Shown: piece by piece, positions 33,600 through 42,677 of the stretch
How the letters are laid out: each line of letters begins with the position of its first letter
Numbering within the stretch: position 1 is the first letter of the stretch
Origin: Roseateles hydrophilus
Lineage (GTDB): Bacteria > Pseudomonadota > Gammaproteobacteria > Burkholderiales > Burkholderiaceae_C
Assembly: GCF_026712245.1 (NCBI RefSeq)
Contig: NZ_JAPPUY010000004.1
Location: 1 to 64,000, forward strand
DNA length: 64,000 nucleotides
Direction of reading: 5' to 3'
Notes under the pieces: generated by a model
Database searches by the model: none
What the model was told of the DNA's origin: nothing
What the model saw: the letters and a program-made list of their open reading frames with translations, nothing else
Position numbers and translations under genes: made by a program

Positions 33600-35180
33600 C
33601 TAGCGGCCGGTGCGCAGCGCCTGCTCCACCGCGCCCCACGGCACGAGCTTGAAGTTCTGCGGCCCGTGCGGCAGGCGCTTGTGACCGTCCTGCACGACGA
33701 GCAGGCCGTCCTGGTACGGGCCGCCGAGGTTGGCGGGCGTCAGGTCCAGGCCGTCGGTCTCGGAGACCGCGTCGATGCCCAGCGCCGCGTTGACGCCGAT
33801 GGAGAACGTGCCGCGCTGCGCGAACGGCGGGCGGATGTCGTAGACGGCGTAGGAGTCGCTGCCCTGCGACGACACCACCAGCCAGCCGCGCCCGGGGTGG
33901 ATGGCCAGGCCTTCCACGTCCGGCACCAGGCCCGGACCGGCGGTGATGACCAGCGCCGGCTGGCTGCCCGGCGTGGCCAGGTCCAGCCGCCACACGCCGC
34001 GCTTCTCCTCACCGATGAACAGCGCCTGGTGCGCCTCGTCCACCACGCAGCCTTCGGGCTGGCTGGCCAGGCGGTACTCGGCCACGGGCCGGGCCTGCCA
34101 GGTGCTGCCGGCCAGCGTCAGGCGCAGGCGCAGCACGCGGCCGTCCTTGTCGTTGGGGTAGACGTCCAGCCCGCCCTCGGCGTTGCGGCCGACACAGATG
34201 CCGTAAATGTCGTCCAGCCCGGTGGGCAGGCGGGCTAGCTCGCTGACGCGGCCCGCGGGCGAGATGCCGAACAGCACCAGGCCGGCCTCGTCGCGCTGCG
34301 TGGCCACGGCCAGGTCCAGCCGGCGGCCGCCGTAGCGCAGGCCCTGGCGCAGATCCACGTTGTTGATGCGGCCCACGGGCAGGAACTGGCGCTCGCGGCC
34401 GTCCAGGCCGTAGACGGCCAGGCCGCGCTTCTTGTCGGTGCCCAGCACCAGGCTCTGCGCGCCGCGCGTCGGGTGCACCCAGATGGCGGGGTCGTCGGCG
34501 GCATCACCAGCCTCGCGCACCGGCTGGGTCTGGCCCATGGGCAACACGACCGGGTGCGGTGCCGGCAGCGGCGCCACGGGGTGGGCGGCCAACCACGCCT
34601 CCAGCTGGGCATTGAGCGCCTTCTCGCCGGACTCGCTGTCCGCCAGCAGCAGGCGCCGGCCCGGGCGCTCGGCGTTGGCGGACTGGGCCCACAGGCCCAC
34701 GCCGGGCTCGCTGAGGTAGAGCAGGCCCTCGGCATCGCGCACGCGGCAGGCGCCGGGGTCCAGCGGCGTGGCCAGCGGCTGCATGGGCAGCGCCTCGCCG
34801 CCACGGATCAGCCACTGCGCCGACAAGCCCTCCTTGCCCAGCAGGAAGAGCTGCAGCAGGCCTTGCGGGTCGCGGTACAGGCACAGCTGCGCGAGGTCGA
34901 ACGGCGGCGCGGGCCACTCGGCCTGGCGCTGCAGCCGGCCGGCGCTGGCGCGCCAGAGCTGGAGGCGGCCGCTGTCGGCGTCCTGCAGCACGGCCAGACG
35001 GCCATCGTCATGGCGCTGGTCCATGTGCTTGGCGCGCAGCGCGTGGCGGTCCAGCGTGCGGCCAGCGTCGTCGCGCAGCTCCAGCGCGGTCTTGGCGAGC
35101 TCGAAGCGCTCGGCGTGCGCGGCGCTCTGCGCGACGGTCAGGGTGGCGCCAAGCGCGAGGGTCAGCAACAGACGGCGCAT
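33600..35180 (-). CDS. Beta-propeller phytase
   Basis: 526 residues with a signal peptide (LLLTLALGATLTVAQSAAHA). The C-terminal 280 residues are a beta-propeller phytase: AADDPAIWVHP, TDKKRGLAVYGLDGR, INNVDLRQG and a late ITAGPGLVPDVEGLAIHPG. Calcium-binding acidic residues are in place. The N-terminal half (about 25-240) is a second propeller-like region lacking these motifs, as in dual-domain phytases where it is incomplete. It releases phosphate from phytate in the periplasm or at the surface. It overlaps the upstream TonB receptor gene (TGATG), a pairing known from several Proteobacteria. Possibly controlled by PhoB. Confidence 0.92.
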   Translation of the reverse strand: MRRLLLTLALGATLTVAQSAAHAERFELAKTALELRDDAGRTLDRHALRAKHMDQRHDDGRLAVLQDADSGRLQLWRASAGRLQRQAEWPAPPFDLAQLCLYRDPQGLLQLFLLGKEGLSAQWLIRGGEALPMQPLATPLDPGACRVRDAEGLLYLSEPGVGLWAQSANAERPGRRLLLADSESGEKALNAQLEAWLAAHPVAPLPAPHPVVLPMGQTQPVREAGDAADDPAIWVHPTRGAQSLVLGTDKKRGLAVYGLDGRERQFLPVGRINNVDLRQGLRYGGRRLDLAVATQRDEAGLVLFGISPAGRVSELARLPTGLDDIYGICVGRNAEGGLDVYPNDKDGRVLRLRLTLAGSTWQARPVAEYRLASQPEGCVVDEAHQALFIGEEKRGVWRLDLATPGSQPALVITAGPGLVPDVEGLAIHPGRGWLVVSSQGSDSYAVYDIRPPFAQRGTFSIGVNAALGIDAVSETDGLDLTPANLGGPYQDGLLVVQDGHKRLPHGPQNFKLVPWGAVEQALRTGR

Positions 35181-37660
35181 CAGAACAGGCTCCACTTCAG
35201 GCCCAGCTTGATGCTGCGGCCGTAACGCTCGTACTGCGCATTCTGCGCAGGCGCGGACTGGTAGACGTAGTAGGCCTGGTTGGTCAGGTTGGCCACCTCG
35301 GCGCTCAGCTCCAGCTGGCGGCTGAACTTGTACTTCAGCGACAGGTCCACACGCCGCTGGCCATCCACGCGCAGATCGCGTGCGGCATCGAACACGTCGC
35401 CCACCTCCAGCAGGTAGGACGACTGGTGGTTCAGCGCCAGGCGCGCCGACAGGCCCTGCCCTTCCCAGCCCAGGCTGAGGTTGACGCTGCGGTCGGACTG
35501 GCTGGGCAGGCTGATCTCGCGGCTCTTCCACACGCCGCCGTCATAGCCGCCCACGCGCGCCTTGGAGCGCACCAGGCTGGCATTGGCGCCGACGATCAGG
35601 TTGTTGAACGGCGCCGGCAGGCTGCGCAGCGCCTGGTTGTAGGCCAGCTCCACGCCGTGCACGCGGGCGCTGGCGCCGTTGGCAAACGTGTTGACCTGGT
35701 CGAAGCCCTCCCAGCCCGGTGTGCCGGCCAGGTCGGTCTGGAACACGAAGTCGCGGATGCGCTTGCTGAAGGCATAGGCCGACACCGTGCCGTCCCGGCC
35801 CAGGCCCTGCTCCAGGCCGATGTCCAGGTTGCGCGAGCGCAGCGGCTTCAGGCTCGGGTTGCCGAGCTCGGCCTCGTCGCCGTCCACCACGCGGCCGGGC
35901 GACAGCTGCTCGAAGCTGGGCCGCACCAGCGAGCTGGTGAAGGCTGCACGCGCCAGCAGCTGGCCGCCCAGATCCTGGCGCAGCATCAGCGCCGGCAGCC
36001 AGTGGGTGCTGCGGGTGTCAACGCGGACCGCCGCCACATCGCCGTCCACCAGCGCGTTGCCACGCGCCTGGAAGCGCACCCGCTCCAGCCGCACGCCGCC
36101 CAGCAGCTGCGTGCCGCCGCGCTCCCAGGTGGCCTGGGCGTAGAAGGCGTCGACCTGCTCCTTCAGGTCGACATCACCCACCAGCGAGTCCTCGTCGTCG
36201 CGGTAGTCGGCCAGCTTCAGCGAACGCCACAGCGCGCGCAGCTTGCCGGCGTCCATGGCCGGGCCGAAGCTGCCGCCCCACGGGTAGTTCACGCCCGCCG
36301 TGCCGCTCACGTCGGCCAGGCCGCGCTCGCCGAGCGCGTCGCTGTCCAGCACATAGGTCTCCTGCTGGTTGTCCTTGTGACGGCGCGTGGCCTTGGCGCC
36401 GGTCTTGATGGTCAGCTCCGCGCCGCCGGCCAGGTCCAGCGTGCGCTGCACGTCCAGCTTCAGGTGGCGCACGCGGTCGCGGGCGCGGCTGTCCTCGATC
36501 TCGACCTCATCCAGCTCGTAGGCGCCGGCCTGGCGCAGGCCGGCCGGCCCCTGCAGCAGCGGGCGGCGGCTGTCGCTGAAACCCAGGCCGGAGAAGTCCG
36601 CCTCGAAGGCGGCACCCGCCAGGCCCTCGGGCGTGCGCTCCTCGGCACGGCCCAGGCCGGTCTCGGCCTGCAGCAGCCAGCCCGTCAGTGCCAGCTGGCC
36701 GCCCAGCGCGAGCGACGCCGTGCGGGCCGTCTCGCGGCGGGCCTTGAGTTCACGCACGGCCGTGCCGTCGCCCAGCGCGCCGGCCGACTGCGCGTCCTCG
36801 AACTCCACGGCCAGCGCCTGGCGCTGCTCGTCGTCACTGAAGCGGCTGGTGAAGCCGCGCAGGTAGAGCTGCTGGCCCGCCGAGGGGCGCCAGTCCAGGC
36901 TCAGCGCGGCGCCGGTGCGGGTGCGCAGGATGTCGTAGCGGCGCAGTTCCAGTTCCTCCAGCTTGCCGTCCTCGTCCCAGGCGCCGCCGGTCTCGACGTT
37001 GTCGCTGGCAAAGCGCCGCTGGTCGCGCGACACCGACACCGCCAAGCCCAGCTTGCCGTCGGCAAAGCGGTCCGCGAATGTCACGCCCAGGCGCGGCTTG
37101 GTGGCGCCCAGGTTGGTGTCATGGTTGGCGCCCAGGTCCACGCTGAGCAGGCGGCCCGCCACGTCAAAGGCCGTCAGCGTGTTGACGCTGACACTGCCGC
37201 CCAGGCTGCTCGCGTCCATGTCGGGCGTCAGGGTCTTGTGGACCTCCAGCGAGCGGATCAGCCCGGCCGGCACCACATCCAGGCCCGGCGAGCGGCGGCC
37301 GGCCTCGGAGGCGGGCACGGTGGCGCCATTGATGCTGATCGTGTTGTAGTCGGACCCCAGCCCGCGCACGCGCACGAAGCGGCCCTCGCCCTGGTCGCGC
37401 TCCAGCGTCACGCCAGGCAGCCGGGCCAGCGCCTCGGCGGCGTTGTCGTCAGGCAGCTGGCCGATGCCGTCGGCATGCACGACGCTGAGCACGCCCTGCG
37501 CGTTGCGCTGCTTGTCCAGCGCCGACTGCAGGCTGGCGCGCTGGCCGGTGACGACGATGGTGCCGAGGTTCTCGGTCTTGGTCTGGGCCTGCGCGGCAAA
37601 GCCCAGGCCGATGGAGACGGCCAGCAGGCCGAGGCGGGGAATGTGGCGGTGTGCGGTCAT
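35180..37660 (-). CDS. TonB-dependent outer-membrane receptor linked to phytase
   Basis: 826 residues. Signal peptide ends after GFAAQAQ. The TonB-box and plug region includes LGTIVVTGQRASLQSALDKQ, LPDDNAAEALARLPGV and VRVRGLGSDYNTISINGA; the beta-barrel runs to a terminal Phe (LGLKWSLF). The architecture resembles the Xanthomonas/Caulobacter TonB receptor class, often used for carbohydrates or organophosphates. Coupled to phytase, it probably imports phytate or its breakdown products. First gene of a minus-strand run that extends to 25120. Confidence 0.9.
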   Translation of the reverse strand: MTAHRHIPRLGLLAVSIGLGFAAQAQTKTENLGTIVVTGQRASLQSALDKQRNAQGVLSVVHADGIGQLPDDNAAEALARLPGVTLERDQGEGRFVRVRGLGSDYNTISINGATVPASEAGRRSPGLDVVPAGLIRSLEVHKTLTPDMDASSLGGSVSVNTLTAFDVAGRLLSVDLGANHDTNLGATKPRLGVTFADRFADGKLGLAVSVSRDQRRFASDNVETGGAWDEDGKLEELELRRYDILRTRTGAALSLDWRPSAGQQLYLRGFTSRFSDDEQRQALAVEFEDAQSAGALGDGTAVRELKARRETARTASLALGGQLALTGWLLQAETGLGRAEERTPEGLAGAAFEADFSGLGFSDSRRPLLQGPAGLRQAGAYELDEVEIEDSRARDRVRHLKLDVQRTLDLAGGAELTIKTGAKATRRHKDNQQETYVLDSDALGERGLADVSGTAGVNYPWGGSFGPAMDAGKLRALWRSLKLADYRDDEDSLVGDVDLKEQVDAFYAQATWERGGTQLLGGVRLERVRFQARGNALVDGDVAAVRVDTRSTHWLPALMLRQDLGGQLLARAAFTSSLVRPSFEQLSPGRVVDGDEAELGNPSLKPLRSRNLDIGLEQGLGRDGTVSAYAFSKRIRDFVFQTDLAGTPGWEGFDQVNTFANGASARVHGVELAYNQALRSLPAPFNNLIVGANASLVRSKARVGGYDGGVWKSREISLPSQSDRSVNLSLGWEGQGLSARLALNHQSSYLLEVGDVFDAARDLRVDGQRRVDLSLKYKFSRQLELSAEVANLTNQAYYVYQSAPAQNAQYERYGRSIKLGLKWSLF

Positions 37661-37805
37661 GGCGGAAAGTCCGGCGTCGTGTGAATGGCCGGCATGCTGG
37701 CGGCGCGCCATGGCGCCTGTTTGAATCGGCTGTCACAAAGGCCGGGCAGCGCAATGGCGCACGCGGCGTGAGCTGATGCGACTCCCCCAGCGCCGCTTCC
37801 CAACA

Positions 37806-37823
37806 CTGTCACACGCCATTCAT
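37806..37823. promoter_or_regulatory. Possible Pho box between TonB receptor and 37835 gene
   Basis: CTGTCAC at 37806 is followed 11 bp later by CATTCAT, matching the 11-bp spacing and the CTGTCAT repeats of PhoB sites (first half 6 of 7, second half 5 of 7 matches to CTGTCAT). Another single CTGTCAC lies at 37730. The phytase context makes phosphate control plausible, but the score is only moderate, and the box sits closer to the divergent gene. Confidence 0.3.
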
Positions 37824-37834
37824 ACGATGGCCAC

Positions 37835-38737
37835 ATGACTCGCTGGACCCTGCCCCTGCCCGCCTCCGGCCAGCCGCTGCTGCTGCTGGCGCGGGACGCC
37901 TTGTACCCCGCACTGGCCGTGCTGCTGACCGCGCCGCTGCTGGCCTTCATCACGCTCGGCGAGCTCAAGCCGCTGGCGCAATGGCAGGGCACGGACGTGC
38001 TGGCCGAAGGCGGCATGGCGGCCATGGTGGGCGTGTGGCTGGTGTACGTGCGCGCCAGCCGGCCTGCCGGTCGCGTGACGCACTGGCTGGTGCTGGGCCT
38101 GGCGGCCATGCTGGTGGGCGAATGGGTGGACGCACTGGACGAAGTCTGGCGCCTGCCCAAGCACATGCTGTGGGACAACGCGCTGGAGGCGCTGACGCCG
38201 CTGGGCATGCTGGCACTGACCGTGGGCCTGCATTTCTGGCGCCAGGAGCAGCGCGTGCTGGCGTGCCAGCTGGCGCAGCGCGAGCGCTTCTTCCGCGACC
38301 ACAGGGCAGTGGACCGCGTCACCCAACTGGCCGACGCCGGCTACATGGCGCAGCAGATCACGCTGGAGCGCGGCCTCGGCCGCAGCGGCTGCGTGCTGAT
38401 GCTGGGTTTCGACGGCTTTGCCCACCTCGCCCGTGAGCAGGGCCTGCAGGCTGCCGACCGCGCCTTGGAAGCCGCCAGCCTCACGCTGCAGCTCAACCTG
38501 CGCCCGCAGGACCTGCTGTGCCGCTATGCCGGCGACCGCTTTGTCGTGCTGCTGCCCGGCTGCGGCCTGGCCGAGGGCGAGTGCCTGGCCGCCGAGCTCC
38601 AGGCCGCGCTGGCCCAGCTCACGCTGAACCTGCGCGACGGCCGCCGCGTGCGCCTGCCGGTGCGCCACGCACTGCGCGCCACCAGCGGCACGCAGCCGCC
38701 CGAGCAGCTGCTGCTGGACCTGCTGCAGGCGCTATGA
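37835..38737 (+). CDS. Membrane protein with degenerate GGDEF domain
   Basis: 300 residues. Five hydrophobic segments in the first 145 residues (YPALAVLLTAPLLAFITLGE, MAAMVGVWLVYVRAS and others) lead through a short helix to a GGDEF-like domain. The fold motifs survive (RVTQLADAGYMAQQI, VLMLGFDGFAHLAREQG, LQPQDLLCRYAGD-like segment) but the signature is AGDRF instead of GG(D/E)EF, so the catalytic Glu and a Gly are lost. It should not make c-di-GMP; a sensor or regulatory partner role is likely. The stop overlaps the next gene (ATGA). Confidence 0.8.
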   Translation: MTRWTLPLPASGQPLLLLARDALYPALAVLLTAPLLAFITLGELKPLAQWQGTDVLAEGGMAAMVGVWLVYVRASRPAGRVTHWLVLGLAAMLVGEWVDALDEVWRLPKHMLWDNALEALTPLGMLALTVGLHFWRQEQRVLACQLAQRERFFRDHRAVDRVTQLADAGYMAQQITLERGLGRSGCVLMLGFDGFAHLAREQGLQAADRALEAASLTLQLNLRPQDLLCRYAGDRFVVLLPGCGLAEGECLAAELQAALAQLTLNLRDGRRVRLPVRHALRATSGTQPPEQLLLDLLQAL

Positions 38738-39774
38738 CGAGCGGCGCCGCCGACGCGCTGCAAGCCCGGCTGGACGCCTGGCTGCCACTGGGCCTGGGCG
38801 GCAGCGACGCGGGGCTGGCGCCCTACGAGATCGACACCGCCTGCCTGCCGGCCACCGACCATGCCGCGCTGCTGGCCGAGTTTGCCCACCACCGCGGGCT
38901 GGACGCGGCCTGGCCGGCCCAGCCGCTGATCTCACCGCGCGAGCTGCTGGCGCAACTCGGCCCGCTGCGCGACGCCGGCCCTGACGCCGCATTCACGCTG
39001 GGCGCCCTGCTGCTGCCGGGCCACTACGGCCTCGCCAGCCAGGCCCTGCTGCAGGCCGCCAGCCTGCCCGACATGCTGGCGCTGCTGTGCCGCCACGCCG
39101 GCCGGCTGACGCCGCTGCTGACCCCGCGCCTGGTGATGGACGAGCGCGAGCTGACGCTGGTGTGGACCGACGCCTGCGGCCTGCCCGCCGGCCTGCGCGG
39201 CTTCGTCGTGGACCTGCACATGAGCGCCGTGGCCAGCCTGTGCGCCTGGCGGGCCGGGCGGCGGCTGCCGTGGCGCTTCAGCTTCGAGCGCACCGCGCCA
39301 CGCGACCGCGCCCAGCATGCCGTGCACCTGGGCACGGCACTGCACTTCGGCTGCCAGGTGGACGCGATGCGGCTGAGCCGCGTCGAGGCCGACGTGCGTT
39401 GGCCCGCAGCCCCCGGCCTGGCCAGTGCGGCGCTGGCGCGCCAGGCCGACCCGCAGGCGCTGCGCCGCGGCCTGCTGGCCGCGCTGGGCGACCGCCTGCT
39501 GGCCCAGGTCGCACAGCCGCCCAGCCTGGAGACGCTGGCCGCCGAGAGCGGCATGAGCCCGGCCACCTACAAGCGCCGTCTGGCCCGCCACGGCACGCAT
39601 TACCAGGCCGAGGTGGACCGCCTGCGCGCCCATGTGGCGGTCTACCTGCTGGGGCCTGACGGCTGGGGCCGCGACCGCGTGGCGCAGGCGCTGGGCTACT
39701 TCGACGGCGCCAACTTCCGCCGCTCCTTCAAGCGCTGGACCGGGCTCGCACCAGGCGCCTGGGCGCCCGGCTGA
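38734..39774 (+). CDS. AraC-family transcription regulator
   Basis: 346 residues. The N-terminal two thirds is an Arabinose_bd-type sensor domain (LGALLLPGHYGLASQALLQA). The C-terminal AraC DNA-binding domain has two helix-turn-helix motifs: PSLETLAAESGMSPATYKRR and DRVAQALGYFDGANFRRSFK, then RWTGLAPGAW. Translationally coupled to the degenerate GGDEF membrane protein, so the pair probably forms a signalling module. Targets are unknown; the divergent TonB receptor operon is the nearest candidate. Confidence 0.87.
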   Translation: MTSGAADALQARLDAWLPLGLGGSDAGLAPYEIDTACLPATDHAALLAEFAHHRGLDAAWPAQPLISPRELLAQLGPLRDAGPDAAFTLGALLLPGHYGLASQALLQAASLPDMLALLCRHAGRLTPLLTPRLVMDERELTLVWTDACGLPAGLRGFVVDLHMSAVASLCAWRAGRRLPWRFSFERTAPRDRAQHAVHLGTALHFGCQVDAMRLSRVEADVRWPAAPGLASAALARQADPQALRRGLLAALGDRLLAQVAQPPSLETLAAESGMSPATYKRRLARHGTHYQAEVDRLRAHVAVYLLGPDGWGRDRVAQALGYFDGANFRRSFKRWTGLAPGAWAPG

Positions 39775-39790
39775 GTCGGGCGCAAAAAAA

Positions 39791-39816
39791 GAACCCCGGC
39801 CCGAGGGCCAGGGTTC
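39791..39816 (-). terminator. Terminator at the end of the NAD salvage operon
   Basis: GAACCC-C-GGCC with loop CCGAGG and the complementary GGCC-A-GGGTTC (one mismatch). On the minus strand it is followed by TTTTTTTG. It lies 118 bp past the nadM stop and 17 bp past the convergent araC-type stop. Confidence 0.75.
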
Positions 39817-39933
39817 AAGCCGTCCGCGCTTGCGCGCCGGACGCCTGCTCAGGGAGGAAAAGCAGGGGGCCGAAGCCCGCAGTGACTGTAGTGCCCCGGA
39901 CACCCCGCCGGTGTAGGACGACAGGCTGCCAGG

Positions 39934-40968
39934 CTAGGGATGGGCGCACAGGCCGAGGAAGCGGTCCAGCATGTGGAAGTGGTCGTCGTAGAACTGCTCC
40001 TCCATCGCCGCCAACTCGGCCACAGGCACCCAGCGCGCCTGCGCGGCGTCATCGGCGCCCTGCACCTCGGGCAGCTCACGGTCGCCCAGGTCGAAATGAT
40101 GGGCATGCGTGATGGTGCGGCCGCGCTGGCTGCGGTCGGGGTGGTCGAACACCGCCACGCCGCGCAGCGCCCGCTGCAGCACCTCAGGCAGCAGGCGCAG
40201 GCCGGTCTCTTCCTCCAGCTCGCGCAACGCGGACTGCAGCAGCGTGTCACGCGGCTCCACAAAGCCACCCGGCAGCGCCCACAGGCCCTGGCCAGGGTCT
40301 TTGGCGCGCTGGATCAACAGCACATGGCTAGCGCACTGCAGCACCAGGTCCACGGTCACGAACACCGGCGCGTACGGCGCCGCGGCCCAGGCCTGCCGGT
40401 AGGCCTTCAGCATGGCCCACTCACGCCGCAGCGGCGTGAGATAGGGCAGCCGCGCCCAGGCCTGCACGAAACTGCGCGTGCCCGGCGGCACCTGGTCCAC
40501 CCAGCTGGCGAGCACGCCGTCGACGTCGTCCGGCGCGGCTTCGAACAGCGCCGCGCGCAGGTGGGTCGCGTCCACGCGGTGCTGGCGCGGCAGGCTCAGC
40601 AGCTTCCACGGCGAGAAGCGGCGCAGGTAGTCGCTGGTGGCGTCCTTGAAGTGGCCCACCAGCGTGACGTCGCCGTGGCCCACGCGCTGCTGCACGGCGT
40701 CACGCACGGCCTGCACCCAGCGCACCTCGTCGTAGAGGTCGCGCAGCGGCACGATCTCCACGCGCTCGCGCTCGGTGTCGGTGAGCGCCAGGCGCAGCAT
40801 CTCGGCACGCTCCGTCCAGCTGAACGGATGGCGCGGCGAGCGCGCCTGGTGGGCCGAGCCCAGCAGCACGATGACGCGCGGCGCCTCGGCCAGCGCCGCG
40901 CGCAGCAGCGCGACGTGACCGTTGTGGACGGGCTGGAAACGGCCGATGAGGACGGCAGTTGAGCTCAT
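39934..40968 (-). CDS. Bifunctional NMN adenylyltransferase / Nudix hydrolase
   Basis: 344 residues. The N-terminal nucleotidyltransferase has the (H/T)xGH-type motif in IGRFQPVHNGHVALL and a late substrate loop near RVDATHLRAAL. The C-terminal Nudix domain (from about residue 205) has GGFVEPRDTLLQSALRELEE with EETG; the first Glu of the Nudix box is replaced by Asp (RDT), while the REL-EEE catalytic part is intact. This fusion (NadM-ADPR pyrophosphatase) makes NAD from NMN and cleaves ADP-ribose. Its ATG overlaps the nadE stop. Confidence 0.92.
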   Translation of the reverse strand: MSSTAVLIGRFQPVHNGHVALLRAALAEAPRVIVLLGSAHQARSPRHPFSWTERAEMLRLALTDTERERVEIVPLRDLYDEVRWVQAVRDAVQQRVGHGDVTLVGHFKDATSDYLRRFSPWKLLSLPRQHRVDATHLRAALFEAAPDDVDGVLASWVDQVPPGTRSFVQAWARLPYLTPLRREWAMLKAYRQAWAAAPYAPVFVTVDLVLQCASHVLLIQRAKDPGQGLWALPGGFVEPRDTLLQSALRELEEETGLRLLPEVLQRALRGVAVFDHPDRSQRGRTITHAHHFDLGDRELPEVQGADDAAQARWVPVAELAAMEEQFYDDHFHMLDRFLGLCAHP

Positions 40969-42677
40969 GACAACACTCCCGGATAAACCGCCGCGATCGG
41001 CATCTGCCGCCCCTGGCCGAAGGCCCGCGCGCGCAGGCGGATCAGCGGTGGTGCCTGGCGGCGCTTGTATTCGCTGCGCTGGATGAGGCGGGCGATCTTC
41101 TCGATGAGCGCCCGGCCCTCGCCTGTCTCGCGCAGCGCGGCCAGGCGGGCCTCGGCGGGCTCGCGCTCGCTGGCGGCCAGCCGGTCGCCTTCGACGAGCA
41201 GCTTGAGCAGGTCGTCCAGCACCGGGTACGGCGGCAGGCTGTCGCTGTCGCGCTGGCCCGGCGCCAGCTCGGCGGACGGCTCCTTGTCGATGATGGCCTG
41301 CGGGATCAGCTCGCGCCCTGCCACATCGTTGACGTGGCGGCTCAGCGCGAAGACCTCGGTCTTGTAGAGGTCGCCGATCAGGCCCAGGCCACCGTTGGTG
41401 TCGCCGTACAGCGTGCAGTAGCCCACCGACACCTCGCTCTTGTTGCCGGTGGTCAGCAGCAGATGGCCGTTGGCATTCGAGTAGGCCATCAGGATGGTGC
41501 CGCGCACGCGGGCCTGCAGGTTCTCCAGCGTCAGGCCCTGCATGGGCGTGCCGATGCTGTCGGCGAACTGCGCCTTCAGCGCGTCCACTGCGCCGTGGAT
41601 GGGATGGTTGAGCAACGTGATGCCGAGGTGGCGGCACAGCACCTCGGAGTCCGTCACCGAACCGGCGGACGAGAAGCTGGACGGCATCGTGATGCCGACG
41701 ACGTGCTCCGGCCCCAGCGCCTCGGCGGCCAGCGCCAGCGTCAGCGCGCTGTCGATGCCACCGGAGCAGCCGACGACGGCTTGCGTGAAGCCGCAGCGGC
41801 GCGCGTAGTCGCGCAGGCCCAGCACGATCTGCGCGCGGTAGAAGGCCATCGCGCCCAGGCCCTCGGGCCTGGGGCGCTCCAGCTCACCACCGTCGGGCCC
41901 GACGAAGCGGCCATCGACGAAGCCCAGCGTGCGGACGCTCTCGACAAAGCGCTCGGCCTCGAAGACGACGCCGGCCTCGGGCTCGACGGCAAAGCTGGCG
42001 CCGTCGTAGACGAGCTGGTCATGCCCGCCGACATGGTTGACGCAGAGGATGGGCAGGCCGTTGCGCCGGGCCGCCGCCGTGAACACCTGATGGCGCTGCT
42101 CGCGTTTGCCGAGGTGGCTGGGGCTGGCGTTGATGCTGACGACAAGGTCGGGCGCGGCGTCGCGCAGGCGCTCGAAGGGGTTCACGCCGTAGCCGGCACC
42201 GTCGTCGTTCCAGCCGTCCTCGCAGATCAGCAGACCCACCTGGGCCGAGCCGACGCGCAGCACCTTGGCGACGTCGGGGCCGGGCTCGAAGTGGCGGCGC
42301 TCGTCGAAGATGTTGTAGGTGGGCAGCAGCTGCTTGGCATAGCGCAGCAGCACCTCGCCGGCCTTGAGCACCAGCAGGCCGTTCTCCAGCGGCTTGCCCG
42401 GGCCGTCGCGCAGCAGCGGCGCGCCGAACACCCAGGTCAGGTCGGGCAGCTCGCGCGATGCGGCGCGCAGTGACTGCAGGCCGGCCTCGACCTGGCGCAG
42501 GAAGGCCGGTTCATCCAGCAGGTCGCCGGGGTAGTAGCCGCTGACGGCCAGTTCGGGGAAGACGACCAGCTGCGAGCCCGCCCAGGCCGCCTGCCGCGCG
42601 GCGGCCACCATGCGCTGCACATTGCCCGCCACGTCACCGACGGTGAGGTTGAGCTGGGCGAGGGTGAGCTTGATCAT
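40965..42677 (-). CDS. nadE: Glutamine-dependent NAD+ synthase
   Basis: 570 residues. The N-terminal nitrilase-type amidase has Glu in [17 protein letters not shown], Lys in [13 protein letters not shown] and nucleophile Cys in [10 protein letters not shown]. The C-terminal synthetase has the P-loop [15 protein letters not shown] and [18 protein letters not shown]. It amidates deamido-NAD using glutamine, the last step of the pathway. Overlapping starts and stops with pncB and nadM-Nudix show a coupled operon. Confidence 0.95.
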   Translation of the reverse strand: MIKLTLAQLNLTVGDVAGNVQRMVAAARQAAWAGSQLVVFPELAVSGYYPGDLLDEPAFLRQVEAGLQSLRAASRELPDLTWVFGAPLLRDGPGKPLENGLLVLKAGEVLLRYAKQLLPTYNIFDERRHFEPGPDVAKVLRVGSAQVGLLICEDGWNDDGAGYGVNPFERLRDAAPDLVVSINASPSHLGKREQRHQVFTAAARRNGLPILCVNHVGGHDQLVYDGASFAVEPEAGVVFEAERFVESVRTLGFVDGRFVGPDGGELERPRPEGLGAMAFYRAQIVLGLRDYARRCGFTQAVVGCSGGIDSALTLALAAEALGPEHVVGITMPSSFSSAGSVTDSEVLCRHLGITLLNHPIHGAVDALKAQFADSIGTPMQGLTLENLQARVRGTILMAYSNANGHLLLTTGNKSEVSVGYCTLYGDTNGGLGLIGDLYKTEVFALSRHVNDVAGRELIPQAIIDKEPSAELAPGQRDSDSLPPYPVLDDLLKLLVEGDRLAASEREPAEARLAALRETGEGRALIEKIARLIQRSEYKRRQAPPLIRLRARAFGQGRQMPIAAVYPGVLS

